Position numbers and translations under genes: made by a program. A DNA stretch of 45,426 bases from DAOSEK01 sp035363095 (lineage in GTDB: Archaea > Nanobdellota > Nanobdellia > Woesearchaeales > UBA119): contig DAOSEK010000009.1 of NCBI GenBank assembly GCA_035363095.1, positions 1 through 45,426 on the forward strand. The letters are read 5' to 3'. Below are positions 34,430 to 42,848 of this stretch, in pieces (positions within the stretch are counted from its first letter, which is position 1; every line of letters starts with the position of its first letter). The notes under the pieces were generated by a model that saw nothing but the letters and a program-made list of their open reading frames with translations, searched no databases and was not told the DNA's origin.

Positions 34430-34685
34430 ACGTGAAATCCTCGCTCGTTTTGCAGGGTTTGGTTTTTTGAATCAATTACCGACATACATTGATTAATAGA
34501 AAAGGATACCTCGTGTTTAAACATGAGAACTTGGTACGCTTTTTTGTAATCAACAACATCGCTTAATACAGCGCATGCTTTTATATTACCAACATACCTT
34601 GCCTTTTAGGGTGAGGTTGTTGATCTTAATGCCCAAGCAAAACAATAAGAAGACTGAATGTTTAACCTCAATTATCCGCGAGATA
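34430..34685 (+). repeat. RptB copy interrupted by RptA copy 5
   Basis: The RptB head (CGTGAAATCCTCGCTCG, GGTTTGGTTTTTTGAATC) lies at 34430-34475 and the RptB-like tail (GAATGTTTAACCTC, AATTATCCGCGAGAT) at about 34655-34685. RptA copy 5 sits between. The uninterrupted copy at 38260 shows the head and tail joined with about 40 bases of unit between them. Confidence 0.6.
34492..34624 (-). repeat. RptA copy 5
   Basis: A 133-base copy on the minus strand. The local left hairpin is weakened (CCTAAAAGGCAAGGT), but the long stem (ATCAACAACCTC.../...GATGTTGTTGAT) and right hairpin (CTCATGTTTAAACACGAG) are clear. Confidence 0.93.
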
Positions 34686-34848
34686 TCGAGCAGTTATGCA
34701 GAGAGTTTTCAATTTTTTTAAACTAGATAATAAAAAAGAGATTTATGTATGGAACACTTCAAAAAAAAGAAGAGATAACTTAGGGGTTACGCTAAAAGGA
34801 TATTCATTATTTGTTCTATGGACACTGGTCAAATCTTTGGCGCATATA

Positions 34849-34856
34849 TTTATAAA
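34849..34856 (+). promoter_or_regulatory. TATA box fixing the start of the RecB-family nuclease
   Basis: TTTATAAA is centred about 26 bases before ATG 34879, predicting a leaderless transcript. This supports 34879 over the in-frame ATG 61 codons upstream. Confidence 0.6.
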
Positions 34857-34878
34857 TTATAAGTTCTTTCAAATATAC

Positions 34879-36072
34879 ATGGCAACATATTCCCATTCTA
34901 GAATCGGTACTTTTGAAAACTGTCCGTTAAAATATAAATTTAAATACATTGATAAGATTAAACCTGAGGAAATAGAAAATACAATTGAGGCTTTTTTAGG
35001 TTCAATGGTACATTTGGTTTTTGAAAAACTCTACAATGACCTTAAGTTTCAAAAGAAAAACACAAAAGATGAACTTATTGATTATTTCTCAACACAGTGG
35101 AAAAAGAACTTTAATGATGGTGTTTTGATAGTAAGAGAAGGATATTGCGAAGAGAACTATTTTGAGATGGGAAAAAAGTATATATCTGATTATTTTGATA
35201 GGTATTTTCCGTTTGATGATTCTGTTACAATCGAATGTGAGAAAAAGATCCTAATTAAGCTTAGTGATAATTATTATTTACAAGGGTATATTGATAGACT
35301 ATCTTGCCGAAAAGATGGTGTTTTTGAAATCCATGATTATAAAACTGCAAATCATCTTCCAAGCCAAGAAGAACTTGATTGTGATAGACAGCTTGCCCTT
35401 TACGCAATTTCAGTAAAAGAGATGTTTACGGATGCCTCAGATATTGAACTAGTCTGGCATTATGTTGCATTTGACAAGGAGATGCGCTCAAAAAGGACAT
35501 TTGATGAGCTTTTGGCTCTTAAACAAGAGGTTTTATCACAGATCAATCAAATTGAAAAAGAGACTTCTTTTGAGCCAAAGGAATCTGCCCTTTGCAAGTG
35601 GTGTGAGTTTCAGCCAAACTGCCCACGAAAAGCCCATTTGTTTAAGTTATCTAAAAAGTCTGCTAAGGAGTATATTAGTGAAGATGGGGTGATGCTTGCA
35701 AATCAATATGCTAAACTCTCAAAGCAGAAAGGAGAAATAGAAAAAGAGATGGAGTCAATAAAAGAAAGAATAATGAGCTATTCAAAAAGAAATAATGTTG
35801 ATATTCTTTATGGCTCAGATGTTAAGATAAAGATTTGGTGTGGTGCAAATATCAAGGTAACTGATAATCAAATACTTAAAGAAGAACTATTTAAGGTTCT
35901 AAAAGATAATGGACTTTGGGATAAGGTTTGTGATTTCAGCTCTTTTAGGCTCTCAAAGCTTTTTTCTTCTAAAGAGATTAGCGAAATCCACAAATCAATT
36001 ATTGCGCCTTATGTAAGCCCTGAAAAGATATATAGGCTTTATTTATCTAGTTTTGAAGGGCCAAGGGATTAA
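34879..36072 (+). CDS. PD-(D/E)XK nuclease with Fe-S cysteines, RecB/Cas4 family, no helicase
   Basis: 397 residues from ATG 34879. An upstream in-frame ATG at 34696 is less likely. Domain order: SHSRIGTFENCPLKYKFKYIDKI, with the first cluster cysteine; AFLGSMVHLVFEKLY; the nuclease core LQGYIDRLSCRKDGVFEIHDYKTA (Asp...Asp-x-Lys); the QLALYAISV helix; and LCKWCEFQPNCP, with the other three cysteines. The four-cysteine pattern is that of AddB/Cas4 nucleases. A C-terminal 120-residue stretch with a coiled coil follows. It lacks a fused helicase and lies far from any CRISPR array, so a repair or end-processing role is inferred. Confidence 0.9.
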   Translation: MATYSHSRIGTFENCPLKYKFKYIDKIKPEEIENTIEAFLGSMVHLVFEKLYNDLKFQKKNTKDELIDYFSTQWKKNFNDGVLIVREGYCEENYFEMGKKYISDYFDRYFPFDDSVTIECEKKILIKLSDNYYLQGYIDRLSCRKDGVFEIHDYKTANHLPSQEELDCDRQLALYAISVKEMFTDASDIELVWHYVAFDKEMRSKRTFDELLALKQEVLSQINQIEKETSFEPKESALCKWCEFQPNCPRKAHLFKLSKKSAKEYISEDGVMLANQYAKLSKQKGEIEKEMESIKERIMSYSKRNNVDILYGSDVKIKIWCGANIKVTDNQILKEELFKVLKDNGLWDKVCDFSSFRLSKLFSSKEISEIHKSIIAPYVSPEKIYRLYLSSFEGPRD

Positions 36073-36424
36073 AATACTTGCACTTCTTAATTTAGGATCC
36101 AAAATATTTTCTTTGACAAACGTTTATCAGATAACACAAATTATTAGGACAAGAAACTAATGTATACAAAAAGTTATGTATTGCAGAATAGTAATTATTT
36201 ACAAAAAGCAATAATCTTAAAAACAAGTTTAGTAAAAATACAAAAGTCTTAAAGAGTAATTTAAATTAACAACCTCACCCTAAAGGGCGAGGTATGTTGG
36301 TAATATAAAAGCATGCGCTGTATTAAAGTGAGGTTGTTGATTACAAAAAAGTGTACCAAGTCCTCTTGTTGAAACGCGAGGTATGCTTTTCTATTAATTA
36401 AAAAAATAAGGACTAATACAAAAA
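36073..36424. other. Intergenic region with RptA copy 6
   Basis: AT-rich, with no coding frame other than the repeat at 36265-36398. Confidence 0.7.
36265..36398 (+). repeat. RptA copy 6
   Basis: A 134-base copy on the plus strand. Changes keep pairing in places: AACCTCACCC with GTGAGGTTG in the long stem (C-G replaced by A-T or G-T pairs) and TTGTTGAAACGCGAGG in the right hairpin. Confidence 0.95.
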
Positions 36425-36496
36425 GCCTTCGGGGGGATTTGAACCCCCGACCTGTTGCTTACGAGGCAACCGCTATAGCCACTAAGCCACGAAGGC
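36425..36496 (-). tRNA. tRNA-Thr (anticodon CGT)
   Basis: On the minus strand: acceptor GCCTTCG/CGAAGGC with discriminator U, as usual for archaeal tRNA-Thr. D arm around GGCTTAGTGGCTATAGC, anticodon stem GTTGC/GCAAC with loop CTCGTAA, T arm GGGGG-TTCAAAT-CCCCC. It reads ACG. CCA is not encoded. Confidence 0.95.
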
Positions 36497-36594
36497 AAGG
36501 CTTGATTTTTACATCACAAGAGATTTATTGATGATATTTAAAACTTATTTATTAATTATACTCACTCAAAAGGAAGGCAATGGCTTTAAAGAAT

Positions 36595-37923
36595 TTAATC
36601 TAAAATTAACTTTTTTACTTCTGCAATCTTTAATTCAAGCATCTTTTTTGAATCTGCTTCAAGGTTTAATCTGACTAAAGGCTCGGTGTTGCTCTTTCGG
36701 ATATTAAACCAAAAGCCCTCAGAATAAACACTGATTCCATCAATTTGTTCTATCCTTGAATAGGAATAGTGTGTTTTTATCTTTTCAAAAACCTTGTTAG
36801 GGTCATCAACTTTTAGGTTAATCTCATCACTTTTATTGAAGTCATTGAACTCTTCACAAAGTTTAGAAAGTGGCTTTTTCTCAGTTTTTAATATCTCTAA
36901 AAGCTTCATTAGAGCATATATTGAATCATCAATTGAATAGTTGTTTGCATACATTATGTGCCCAGATAATTCTCCTGCTAAAACACCGCCTGTATTAATT
37001 AGTTTTTCTTTGTAAAATGGATTACCCACTCTTAGTTTTATTGGTACACCATGATAAGCTAATATTGCTTTTTCAACAATCCTAGAAAACCTTAAATCAT
37101 AATAAATCTCTTGACCAGGATTTCTTAAAAGCTCACTTTTTAGTAGAATTGAGAATATTACATCTAAGCAAATAGGTTCTCCTGTTTCATCTACAAAAAA
37201 GGCTCTATCACCATCACCATCAAAACATATGCCAAATGCAACTTTTTCTGCTTTAACCTTTTCTGAAAGCTGTGATAGATTCTCTTTTTCAAGTGGATTT
37301 GGTGGATGATTTGGAAAGTTGCCGTCAGGCTCTTTGTTTATAAGAATTGGGTGTATACCTACAAATTCAGATACTGCATCCATGACTAGTCCAGATGGAC
37401 CATTAGAGCAATCTGCAACAAAAGGTATGGTTATTGCTTTGAATAAGGATGATATATATTTTGCATATGCAGGGATTATCTCAACTTTTGTTACCTTTCC
37501 ATCTTCTAAAGGTTTGCAGAATCCTAGATTTTGATATATGGTTTGGATTTCTGCGATTCCATTTTCGTAATATAGGGGTAAAGGTCCACTTGTACACATC
37601 TTAAAGCCATTGTATTCTTTGGGGTTGTGCGATGCAGTAATCATCACTCCAAAATCAGATTTTAAAGCAACTATTGAATAATTGAAAACAGGGGTAGTAA
37701 CAAGCCCTATATCATCAACTATTAAACCAACATTTTTTAGTTCTAAAAGAAGGTTTTCATGAATGAAATCAGAAGAAAGCCTTGCGTCTTTACCACAGAC
37801 AATATGTTTATATCCTTTTTTAACGCAATAAGATGCTATTGCCTTTGATATATTTATACAATTTTCTTTTGATAGATCCTCTCCAAAAACTCCTCTAATA
37901 TCATATGTTTTAAAAATAGACAT
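36595..37923 (-). CDS. Phosphomannomutase/phosphoglucomutase
   Basis: 442 residues, full length for the alpha-D-phosphohexomutase family. Motifs in order: the catalytic serine in MITASHNPKEYNGFKM (about residue 100), the metal loop CFDGDGDRAFFVDE (about 230-243), the sugar-binding GELSGHIMY, and the phosphate-binding RKSNTEPLVRLNLEA near the end. It interconverts hexose 1- and 6-phosphates for glycan and nucleotide-sugar synthesis. GAGGTTATATT precedes the ATG. An RptA copy and a tRNA separate it from the nuclease gene. Confidence 0.95.
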   Translation of the reverse strand: MSIFKTYDIRGVFGEDLSKENCINISKAIASYCVKKGYKHIVCGKDARLSSDFIHENLLLELKNVGLIVDDIGLVTTPVFNYSIVALKSDFGVMITASHNPKEYNGFKMCTSGPLPLYYENGIAEIQTIYQNLGFCKPLEDGKVTKVEIIPAYAKYISSLFKAITIPFVADCSNGPSGLVMDAVSEFVGIHPILINKEPDGNFPNHPPNPLEKENLSQLSEKVKAEKVAFGICFDGDGDRAFFVDETGEPICLDVIFSILLKSELLRNPGQEIYYDLRFSRIVEKAILAYHGVPIKLRVGNPFYKEKLINTGGVLAGELSGHIMYANNYSIDDSIYALMKLLEILKTEKKPLSKLCEEFNDFNKSDEINLKVDDPNKVFEKIKTHYSYSRIEQIDGISVYSEGFWFNIRKSNTEPLVRLNLEADSKKMLELKIAEVKKLILD

Positions 37924-38259
37924 AATATAACCTCTTCATTTTTTTAATTGTTTTTAAAATATAATAAGACTTACTAAAGCCAAAAACAATTATGTTTTTA
38001 AATTTTATGTGTTAAGTATTTTTATTGTAGCAATTTTACGATATACTACAATTTTTTAGTTCTTTACTTGTTCTTTTTATAATTTGTGGCTATTTTTATG
38101 GAAAAACAAAGATTATTGCATTCTTTAAGAGATAAAATATACATTTAAAGAACAATATCAAAGCTATCTTTTAAATGAAACTAAAATAATTTGAAAAGAG
38201 CAAGTCTTAAAAGATAAACATTTAAAAATAAACAATTATAACTAACGAAATATTTGATT

Positions 38260-38370
38260 TCATGAAATCCTGCTAATTCGCATACTTTGGTCTTTTGAGG
38301 TATGTGATAAGGACTAAGCTAAGAAAAGAAGAATTCACTAAATGATTAACCGTTAATTATCTGCGAGATA
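38260..38370 (+). repeat. RptB copy, uninterrupted reference
   Basis: Head CATGAAATCCTGCTAATTCG then CATACTTTGGTC, middle AAGAAAAGAAGAATTCAC, tail TTAACCGTTAATTATCTGC and GAGATAAATGG. It is about 110 bases and aligns with the copy at 20874. Confidence 0.75.
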
Positions 38371-38416
38371 AATGGAATATATGCTTTAAGGCTTTTTTAC
38401 TTAATATGTTGCTACC

Positions 38417-38424
38417 TAATATAT
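38417..38424 (+). promoter_or_regulatory. TATA-like box of the gene at 38445
   Basis: TAATATAT lies about 25 bases before ATG 38445, again consistent with a leaderless transcript. Confidence 0.45.
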
Positions 38425-38444
38425 TGCATATGTAAATTATAAAA

Positions 38445-39248
38445 ATGGCACAAAAAAATTTAGAAAGAATAACACCTACAAGTGAGCTTATATTTGACCT
38501 TTGCGGTGGGGATGAAAAAAACTCACAATACCTTGATTTTGTACATCGGGGGTTACATGAGCTTAGTTCTTCAACTAAAGCAATTGATAAATTGTACCAA
38601 TATTTAAACCTTGATGAACTATTGGTTTTTGCAAGGGATTCATGGCTGATAAGAGCGAGAAATTCTTTAGATTATAAGATTGATTCTGATTTTAAATTAG
38701 AGACTAAACAAAAATCGATGTATGAAATCTTAACCAGTACATTCAAAGAAGATTCGTTTCAACATATTGATTGCTTTTATAAGGGAATAGTAAAAAAAGG
38801 CTTTGGGTATTTTGCGAAAAGAAGACTAATTTCAGAAAAAAATGAACGAAAATATCAAAAACTTAATCCATATATTCCTAAGACACTTGAGGCTAGAATG
38901 AATTTGTTTGAGAAAGAAGAACCTAAGGCTTGTAATGAGATAAAAGAACTTCTTTCAAAACCAGTTATGGAATACGTATTTGAATGCCAATACCATTTAG
39001 CAAAGATGGCAAGGGGAGGAAATAATCATGGGATATCAATATATGGATTTCAACCAGTTTATCCTAATAAAAATGTAAATTCTAAAAACTTTGCAAATCA
39101 AATTAGAAAAATCATATCAGAATACTCAAGAAAAATAGTCCCAGATGATCTACTTATTTCTGAAGTTAAAAAACAAAAATCTAAGGAACGCGAGAATAGT
39201 TATCTAGCCAAATTAAAGTCAGAAACTGGACAATTGCCTTTGTTTTAG
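38445..39248 (+). CDS. Unknown protein with C-terminal clamp-binding-like tail
   Basis: 267 residues, soluble and helical, with no family recognised. The C terminus reads SETGQLPLF and then stops. QLPLF is the consensus of sliding-clamp-binding peptides in bacteria and resembles a short PIP box. A PCNA-binding role is an inference from the last five residues. The gene is convergent with Nre and shares its last 30 bases with that gene. Two genes with PIP-like tails and a 30-base overlap suggest a common replication or repair role. Leaderless start with a TAATATAT box 25 bases upstream. Confidence 0.65.
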   Translation: MAQKNLERITPTSELIFDLCGGDEKNSQYLDFVHRGLHELSSSTKAIDKLYQYLNLDELLVFARDSWLIRARNSLDYKIDSDFKLETKQKSMYEILTSTFKEDSFQHIDCFYKGIVKKGFGYFAKRRLISEKNERKYQKLNPYIPKTLEARMNLFEKEEPKACNEIKELLSKPVMEYVFECQYHLAKMARGGNNHGISIYGFQPVYPNKNVNSKNFANQIRKIISEYSRKIVPDDLLISEVKKQKSKERENSYLAKLKSETGQLPLF

Positions 39249-40568
39249 GATGCTATTTAAAAGCCTGCTATCTTTTATTAAGGATTTTAGATCTATTTGA
39301 TATTTTCTATTTGTAAGGTTTTGGGCATATGTAATCATTTGCTCTTTTGTATCAAATGATATTGCTTTTGTTTTAAGTGCTTTATCAACAGCTTCTCTTA
39401 CCACCCATACTCCCAAAGGTGCAAAGTAATCCTTTGTTACAAATCTGATGACTATACAAGAACCCACTCTTTTTAGTTCTTTTAGTTTTTTTAGTATTGA
39501 TAGCCTTGTTGCATAGTATCCACCGGCAGTCTCTTTTGCATAGTCCTTTCGCCCATTAAAGCCTTCAAAGTCATGGGCATGTTTTGGAATATAACCAGCA
39601 TTTGTCTTTGAGATTGCGTCTTCTTTTATTGCACTACACTCATAAAGTTCATAAGAGAAATTCGCTGGGAAGAACATTAGTAGATAGTAATTTCCCAGAT
39701 GTCCACCAAAATACAAGGAATAATCTAAACGTTTGTAATCTGAAATATCATTCATCAATTTCTTTCCTAAAATATCATCAGTTGCTGTTATTGCCCATCT
39801 TGTTGGAACATATTTTCTTTGGCTTTTTTTGCCAATTGAACCGGATGAAACCAATTTTTGAATGTAATATTCATCATAGCCTTTCTTTCGAAGGATATCT
39901 ATTGCTTCTGTTGCGTTTATATCTGGACCATCAGATACAATATCTGTAGTTTTAGGAATCTTTGGATTTGAGGTTATTGCAAGTTTTGATAGCTCAACTG
40001 AAATATTTGTTGGGGCAAGGTATTTACTGAATGTAAGGTTAATATCAGGGGTTTTTGACAGGCTTATCTCTACATTAGCAGGTTTTATCGCTTTTGCAAT
40101 TTCAGATAGGTTTTTTTGATAACTTGGTGAATTGTTTTTTAGATTAATTTTAGATAAATCATTTTTTTGATACGAGTGATTTTGATTGTCTGTTTCTTCA
40201 AAATTTTCTATTATTTTCAAAAAATTTTTGCTATCAAGTTCATTTGATGCAAGTTTTGGTGAAGCTATATCTTTTTTTTGAGTTGCGTTAATCAATTCAC
40301 TTCTAAGTGCTATTATTTGATTTATTGAATAATAATCCTTAGACCACTTCTTTGGCTCATCATGGGTTTTATATTCTTCAACAGATAAAACACCTACATT
40401 TACATTAGGATAGCCAAATCTTCCAACAAAAATGTTTGGGGATTGTGCTTGATAATCTTTTTTAATTGCAGAAACGCTTTTGTTTTGGGCTTTGATTTTA
40501 AGAGAAATTGGACAATAAGGTCTGCCACAAAAAAGCCTTCCTTTGCAAAAGAAACATCTGGACTCCAT
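39219..40568 (-). CDS. Nre-family archaeal DNA repair protein (NreA-like)
   Basis: 449 residues. The N terminus CFFCKGRLFCGRPYCPI is the zinc-binding motif of Nre proteins, followed by the Nre domain region SPNIFVGRFGYPNVNVGVLS, and later SGSIGKKSQRKYVPTRWAITATDDILGKKLM (Nre C-terminal domain). It ends SILKQRQLSSF, a PIP-like tail. In the family, a C-terminal PIP box binds PCNA, and the protein is linked to repair of DNA damage. The middle 100-200 region is low-complexity. It is convergent with the unknown gene at 38445. Confidence 0.88.
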   Translation of the reverse strand: MESRCFFCKGRLFCGRPYCPISLKIKAQNKSVSAIKKDYQAQSPNIFVGRFGYPNVNVGVLSVEEYKTHDEPKKWSKDYYSINQIIALRSELINATQKKDIASPKLASNELDSKNFLKIIENFEETDNQNHSYQKNDLSKINLKNNSPSYQKNLSEIAKAIKPANVEISLSKTPDINLTFSKYLAPTNISVELSKLAITSNPKIPKTTDIVSDGPDINATEAIDILRKKGYDEYYIQKLVSSGSIGKKSQRKYVPTRWAITATDDILGKKLMNDISDYKRLDYSLYFGGHLGNYYLLMFFPANFSYELYECSAIKEDAISKTNAGYIPKHAHDFEGFNGRKDYAKETAGGYYATRLSILKKLKELKRVGSCIVIRFVTKDYFAPLGVWVVREAVDKALKTKAISFDTKEQMITYAQNLTNRKYQIDLKSLIKDSRLLNSILKQRQLSSF

Positions 40569-40704
40569 TAAAAGATAGTAAGGTTTTAGGCATATAATTA
40601 TTTTTCTATTTAATTTGTCCTTTGGAAAACTTTTTAAAAAAAAGAGCGATAGAGCAAAAATATTATAAACTAAAGAAGAAGATTATTAGGATAATTGATT
40701 TACT

Positions 40705-41247
40705 ATGAAGATAACTATTTCAGGAAAAATCGGATCAGGAAAGAGCACTATCGGAAAGATTTTAGCCAAGAAACTATCTCTTAAACATTATTCTACAGGG
40801 GAGTTTATGCGCCAAATTGCTAAGGATAGGGGGATTAGTCTGCTTGAGCTTTCAAAGATTGCTGAAAAATCTGATGAGATAGATAAGCTTCTTGATCAAA
40901 GACAGATAAGCATTGGTCAAACCCAAGATGATTTTTTAATTGATGCAAGGCTTGGCTTTTATTTCATTCCTGATTCTATAAAAGTATTTTTGGATGTTAC
41001 AACAAAAGAGGCTAGTAAAAGGATTTATTCTGAAAAAAGAGCAGATGAGAATAACCAAAGTTTTGAAGACACTCTTAAAAACATTAAAAAAAGGCAAGAA
41101 TCAGAAAGGAAAAGGTACGAAAATTATTATGGAATTGATTTCACGAAAAAATCTAATTATGATATCTGGATTGATACCACGAATAAGACTATAGAACAGG
41201 TTGTTGAACTCGTTTTTACTGAAATTGATCAGATTAAAAAAATATAA
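40705..41247 (+). CDS. cmk: Archaeal-type cytidylate kinase
   Basis: 180 residues, the archaeal short form. The P-loop is ITISGKIGSGKSTIGKILAKKL. The NMP-binding part has HYSTGEFMRQIAKDRGISLLEL and DQRQ. The lid holds ARLGFYFIP and KVFLDVT, and then RAEEN-type arginines (SEKRADENNQSFEDTLKNIKKRQESERKRYENYYGID). It phosphorylates CMP, and dCMP, with ATP. TATTATAAAC is about 40 bases before ATG 40705. The next gene follows at 139 bases. Confidence 0.95.
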   Translation: MKITISGKIGSGKSTIGKILAKKLSLKHYSTGEFMRQIAKDRGISLLELSKIAEKSDEIDKLLDQRQISIGQTQDDFLIDARLGFYFIPDSIKVFLDVTTKEASKRIYSEKRADENNQSFEDTLKNIKKRQESERKRYENYYGIDFTKKSNYDIWIDTTNKTIEQVVELVFTEIDQIKKI

Positions 41248-41355
41248 CTGATAAAAGATTTACAAATCTTTTTGTTCTCTAAAGCCTTTGAAATTTGTTA
41301 TTTTTAAGTGATTTTTTGGATTTATTGAATAATTTGTTACTTGAAAATGAAAAAA

Positions 41356-41363
41356 CTTATATA
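41356..41363 (+). promoter_or_regulatory. TATA box of the gene at 41387
   Basis: CTTATATA is centred about 26 bases before ATG 41387, giving a leaderless start. Confidence 0.6.
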
Positions 41364-41386
41364 TTCCTTTATTAAAACTGTTTTGT

Positions 41387-42190
41387 ATGAAACAAAATAG
41401 CCTAGCTTTGGGATTTCTAATTCTGATTGGTATAATAGCTATAAATCTTATGGTTTTTGGTGTGAGCTACTCTTCAGAATTTTCAAGATTTTTGTTTTTA
41501 GGAATAATTCTATTTGGTGCTTTTGCCTTTTCTTTTGCAAAGATTAACTCTAATTCCAGTTCAATCTTTTTACAGATTGCTTTTTATTTTAATCTATTTT
41601 TGATATCTTTAGAAATGCTTTATGGAGCAAGAAACCTTTTAATAGCCTTGTCTTGTATTGCTTCAATTGCAGGAATGCTTTATGCCATCTCAAGAATTAG
41701 TCCAAGAATTAAGAGAAAGCCAACTTTTCCAATGATTAACTCTCAAGTAGATAGCTATTTAGAAAAACCTCTTGAGAGCAAAAAAGAGAAGGTTGATAAA
41801 CAGCTTGGTGACTATGAATTTGATGATGCAAAGGTAGAACCTTATTCAAGTGAGGATAAGGATGAGATTTCAACTATTCTTAAAGAAATTGAAAGCAAGG
41901 CTAAGGAGCTAAACTTAGAGATTAAGAATGCAACCTCCTCAACGAGCTTGTTAAAATCTGAAAGTGAGGATAAAGAGGTAAAAAAACCAATCGAAAAACG
42001 AAAATCTCAAAAAAAGAAAGCTGAGATTTCCTATACTGGAAAGGTTTATGCTGGAAAAAATTCAAACTTTTACCATTCTGAGGATTGTCCAGTTGTTAAA
42101 AGACTTCTAAAAAGAAAAGAGTTTGAAACAACTCAAAGAGCTGAGTTTGCAGGGCTAAAACCTCATGATTGTGTTAAAAACAAAAAATAA
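41387..42190 (+). CDS. Membrane protein with C-terminal Ada-like Cys/His domain
   Basis: 267 residues. Residues 5-105 hold about four membrane segments (LALGFLILIGIIAINLMVFG, FLFLGIILFGAFAFSFA, IFLQIAFYFNLFLISLEMLYG, LLIALSCIASIAGMLYAI). A charged linker follows (about 120-210; EKPLESKKEKVDKQ). The C-terminal 55 residues are YTGKVYAGKNSNFYHSEDCPVVKRLLKRKEFETT, then AGLKPHDCVK. The pattern HxxxC...C resembles the Ada-type zinc-binding fold, seen in other proteins as a stand-alone module. A membrane sensor or nucleic-acid-binding cap are guesses. Leaderless start with a TATA box at 41356. Confidence 0.65.
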   Translation: MKQNSLALGFLILIGIIAINLMVFGVSYSSEFSRFLFLGIILFGAFAFSFAKINSNSSSIFLQIAFYFNLFLISLEMLYGARNLLIALSCIASIAGMLYAISRISPRIKRKPTFPMINSQVDSYLEKPLESKKEKVDKQLGDYEFDDAKVEPYSSEDKDEISTILKEIESKAKELNLEIKNATSSTSLLKSESEDKEVKKPIEKRKSQKKKAEISYTGKVYAGKNSNFYHSEDCPVVKRLLKRKEFETTQRAEFAGLKPHDCVKNKK

Positions 42191-42287
42191 ATTTTTTTAA
42201 ATTAAATTAATCTATTTCTACTCTAAAGAAAGCAAATTAATGGCGTTTAGAAACATTGTGTGAATATAATCTCTTAATTAACAAGAG

Positions 42288-42674
42288 TTATAGGCTATTA
42301 TATCCGTGCTTTTCTAATAGCAACTGATAATGACCTTTGCCAGATTCTTTGTTAGGAACAAATATTTCAAGTCTAAGAATATTACAAACAGCTATTGGTC
42401 TTCTCTCTTGAGTATCGTGTGGCACTCTTATTAGAAGATAGTGATATTTTGAACCCGAACGATTTTGGAAAACATCTTTTTCATAATTCATAGTCAAGAT
42501 CCTTGTTGGGTCATTAGTTCCTAAAATCTGTTCAAGAGAGGCAAAATAAGTCTTTTTATTTGTTGTAACTTTTAGAAAATATTCACTACCTACTACTTAT
42601 TCTAATAGTATGTTGTAAACCTGCCTTGGTAATTTTGATGTGCCTGGAACTATTGCGTATTTGCCTAAACCCAT
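42288..42674 (-). pseudogene. Small gene broken by one in-frame TAA
   Basis: ATG at 42674 opens MGLGKYAIVPGTSKLPRQVYNILLE, then a TAA at 42597-42599. The same frame resumes at once with VVGSEYFLKVTTNKKTYFASLEQILG, TNDPTRILTMNYEKDVFQNR and the rest, ending at 42288. The two parts read as one protein of about 127 residues with no frameshift. The 3' part has RVPHDTQERRPIAVCNILRLEIFVPN. The TAA may be a true nonsense mutation, a strain variant or an assembly error. Internal starts (ATG 42497) could yield a 69-residue protein. Function unknown. Confidence 0.6.
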
Positions 42675-42848
42675 ATTGAAAGGAGTATTTATAGAGTATT
42701 AATATATTACTGTTTGTTTTAGATGAAACAAACGAAATAAGTCTTTTTTTAATGAATTTTGCCAACTTTCTCTTAGAAGTCATAAAGTTATTTTAGGAAA
42801 TATCCAAATTGCTTTTTAAAAACATCTAAGTATTAATCGTTATTTTAA

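Larger units (their letters stand above)
37924..38444. other. Intergenic region with one uninterrupted RptB copy
   Basis: The RptB copy fills 38260-38370. The rest is AT-rich and shows no coding frame. Confidence 0.7.

Noticed and set aside
34270..34524. 84-residue minus-strand frame over RptB and RptA
   Set aside because: It is built from repeat sequence (the same words occur in the other repeat copies) and lacks a start context.
42586..42783. 65-residue minus-strand frame overlapping the broken gene
   Set aside because: It lies in a different frame from the continuous coding sequence on both sides of the TAA and shows no family features.
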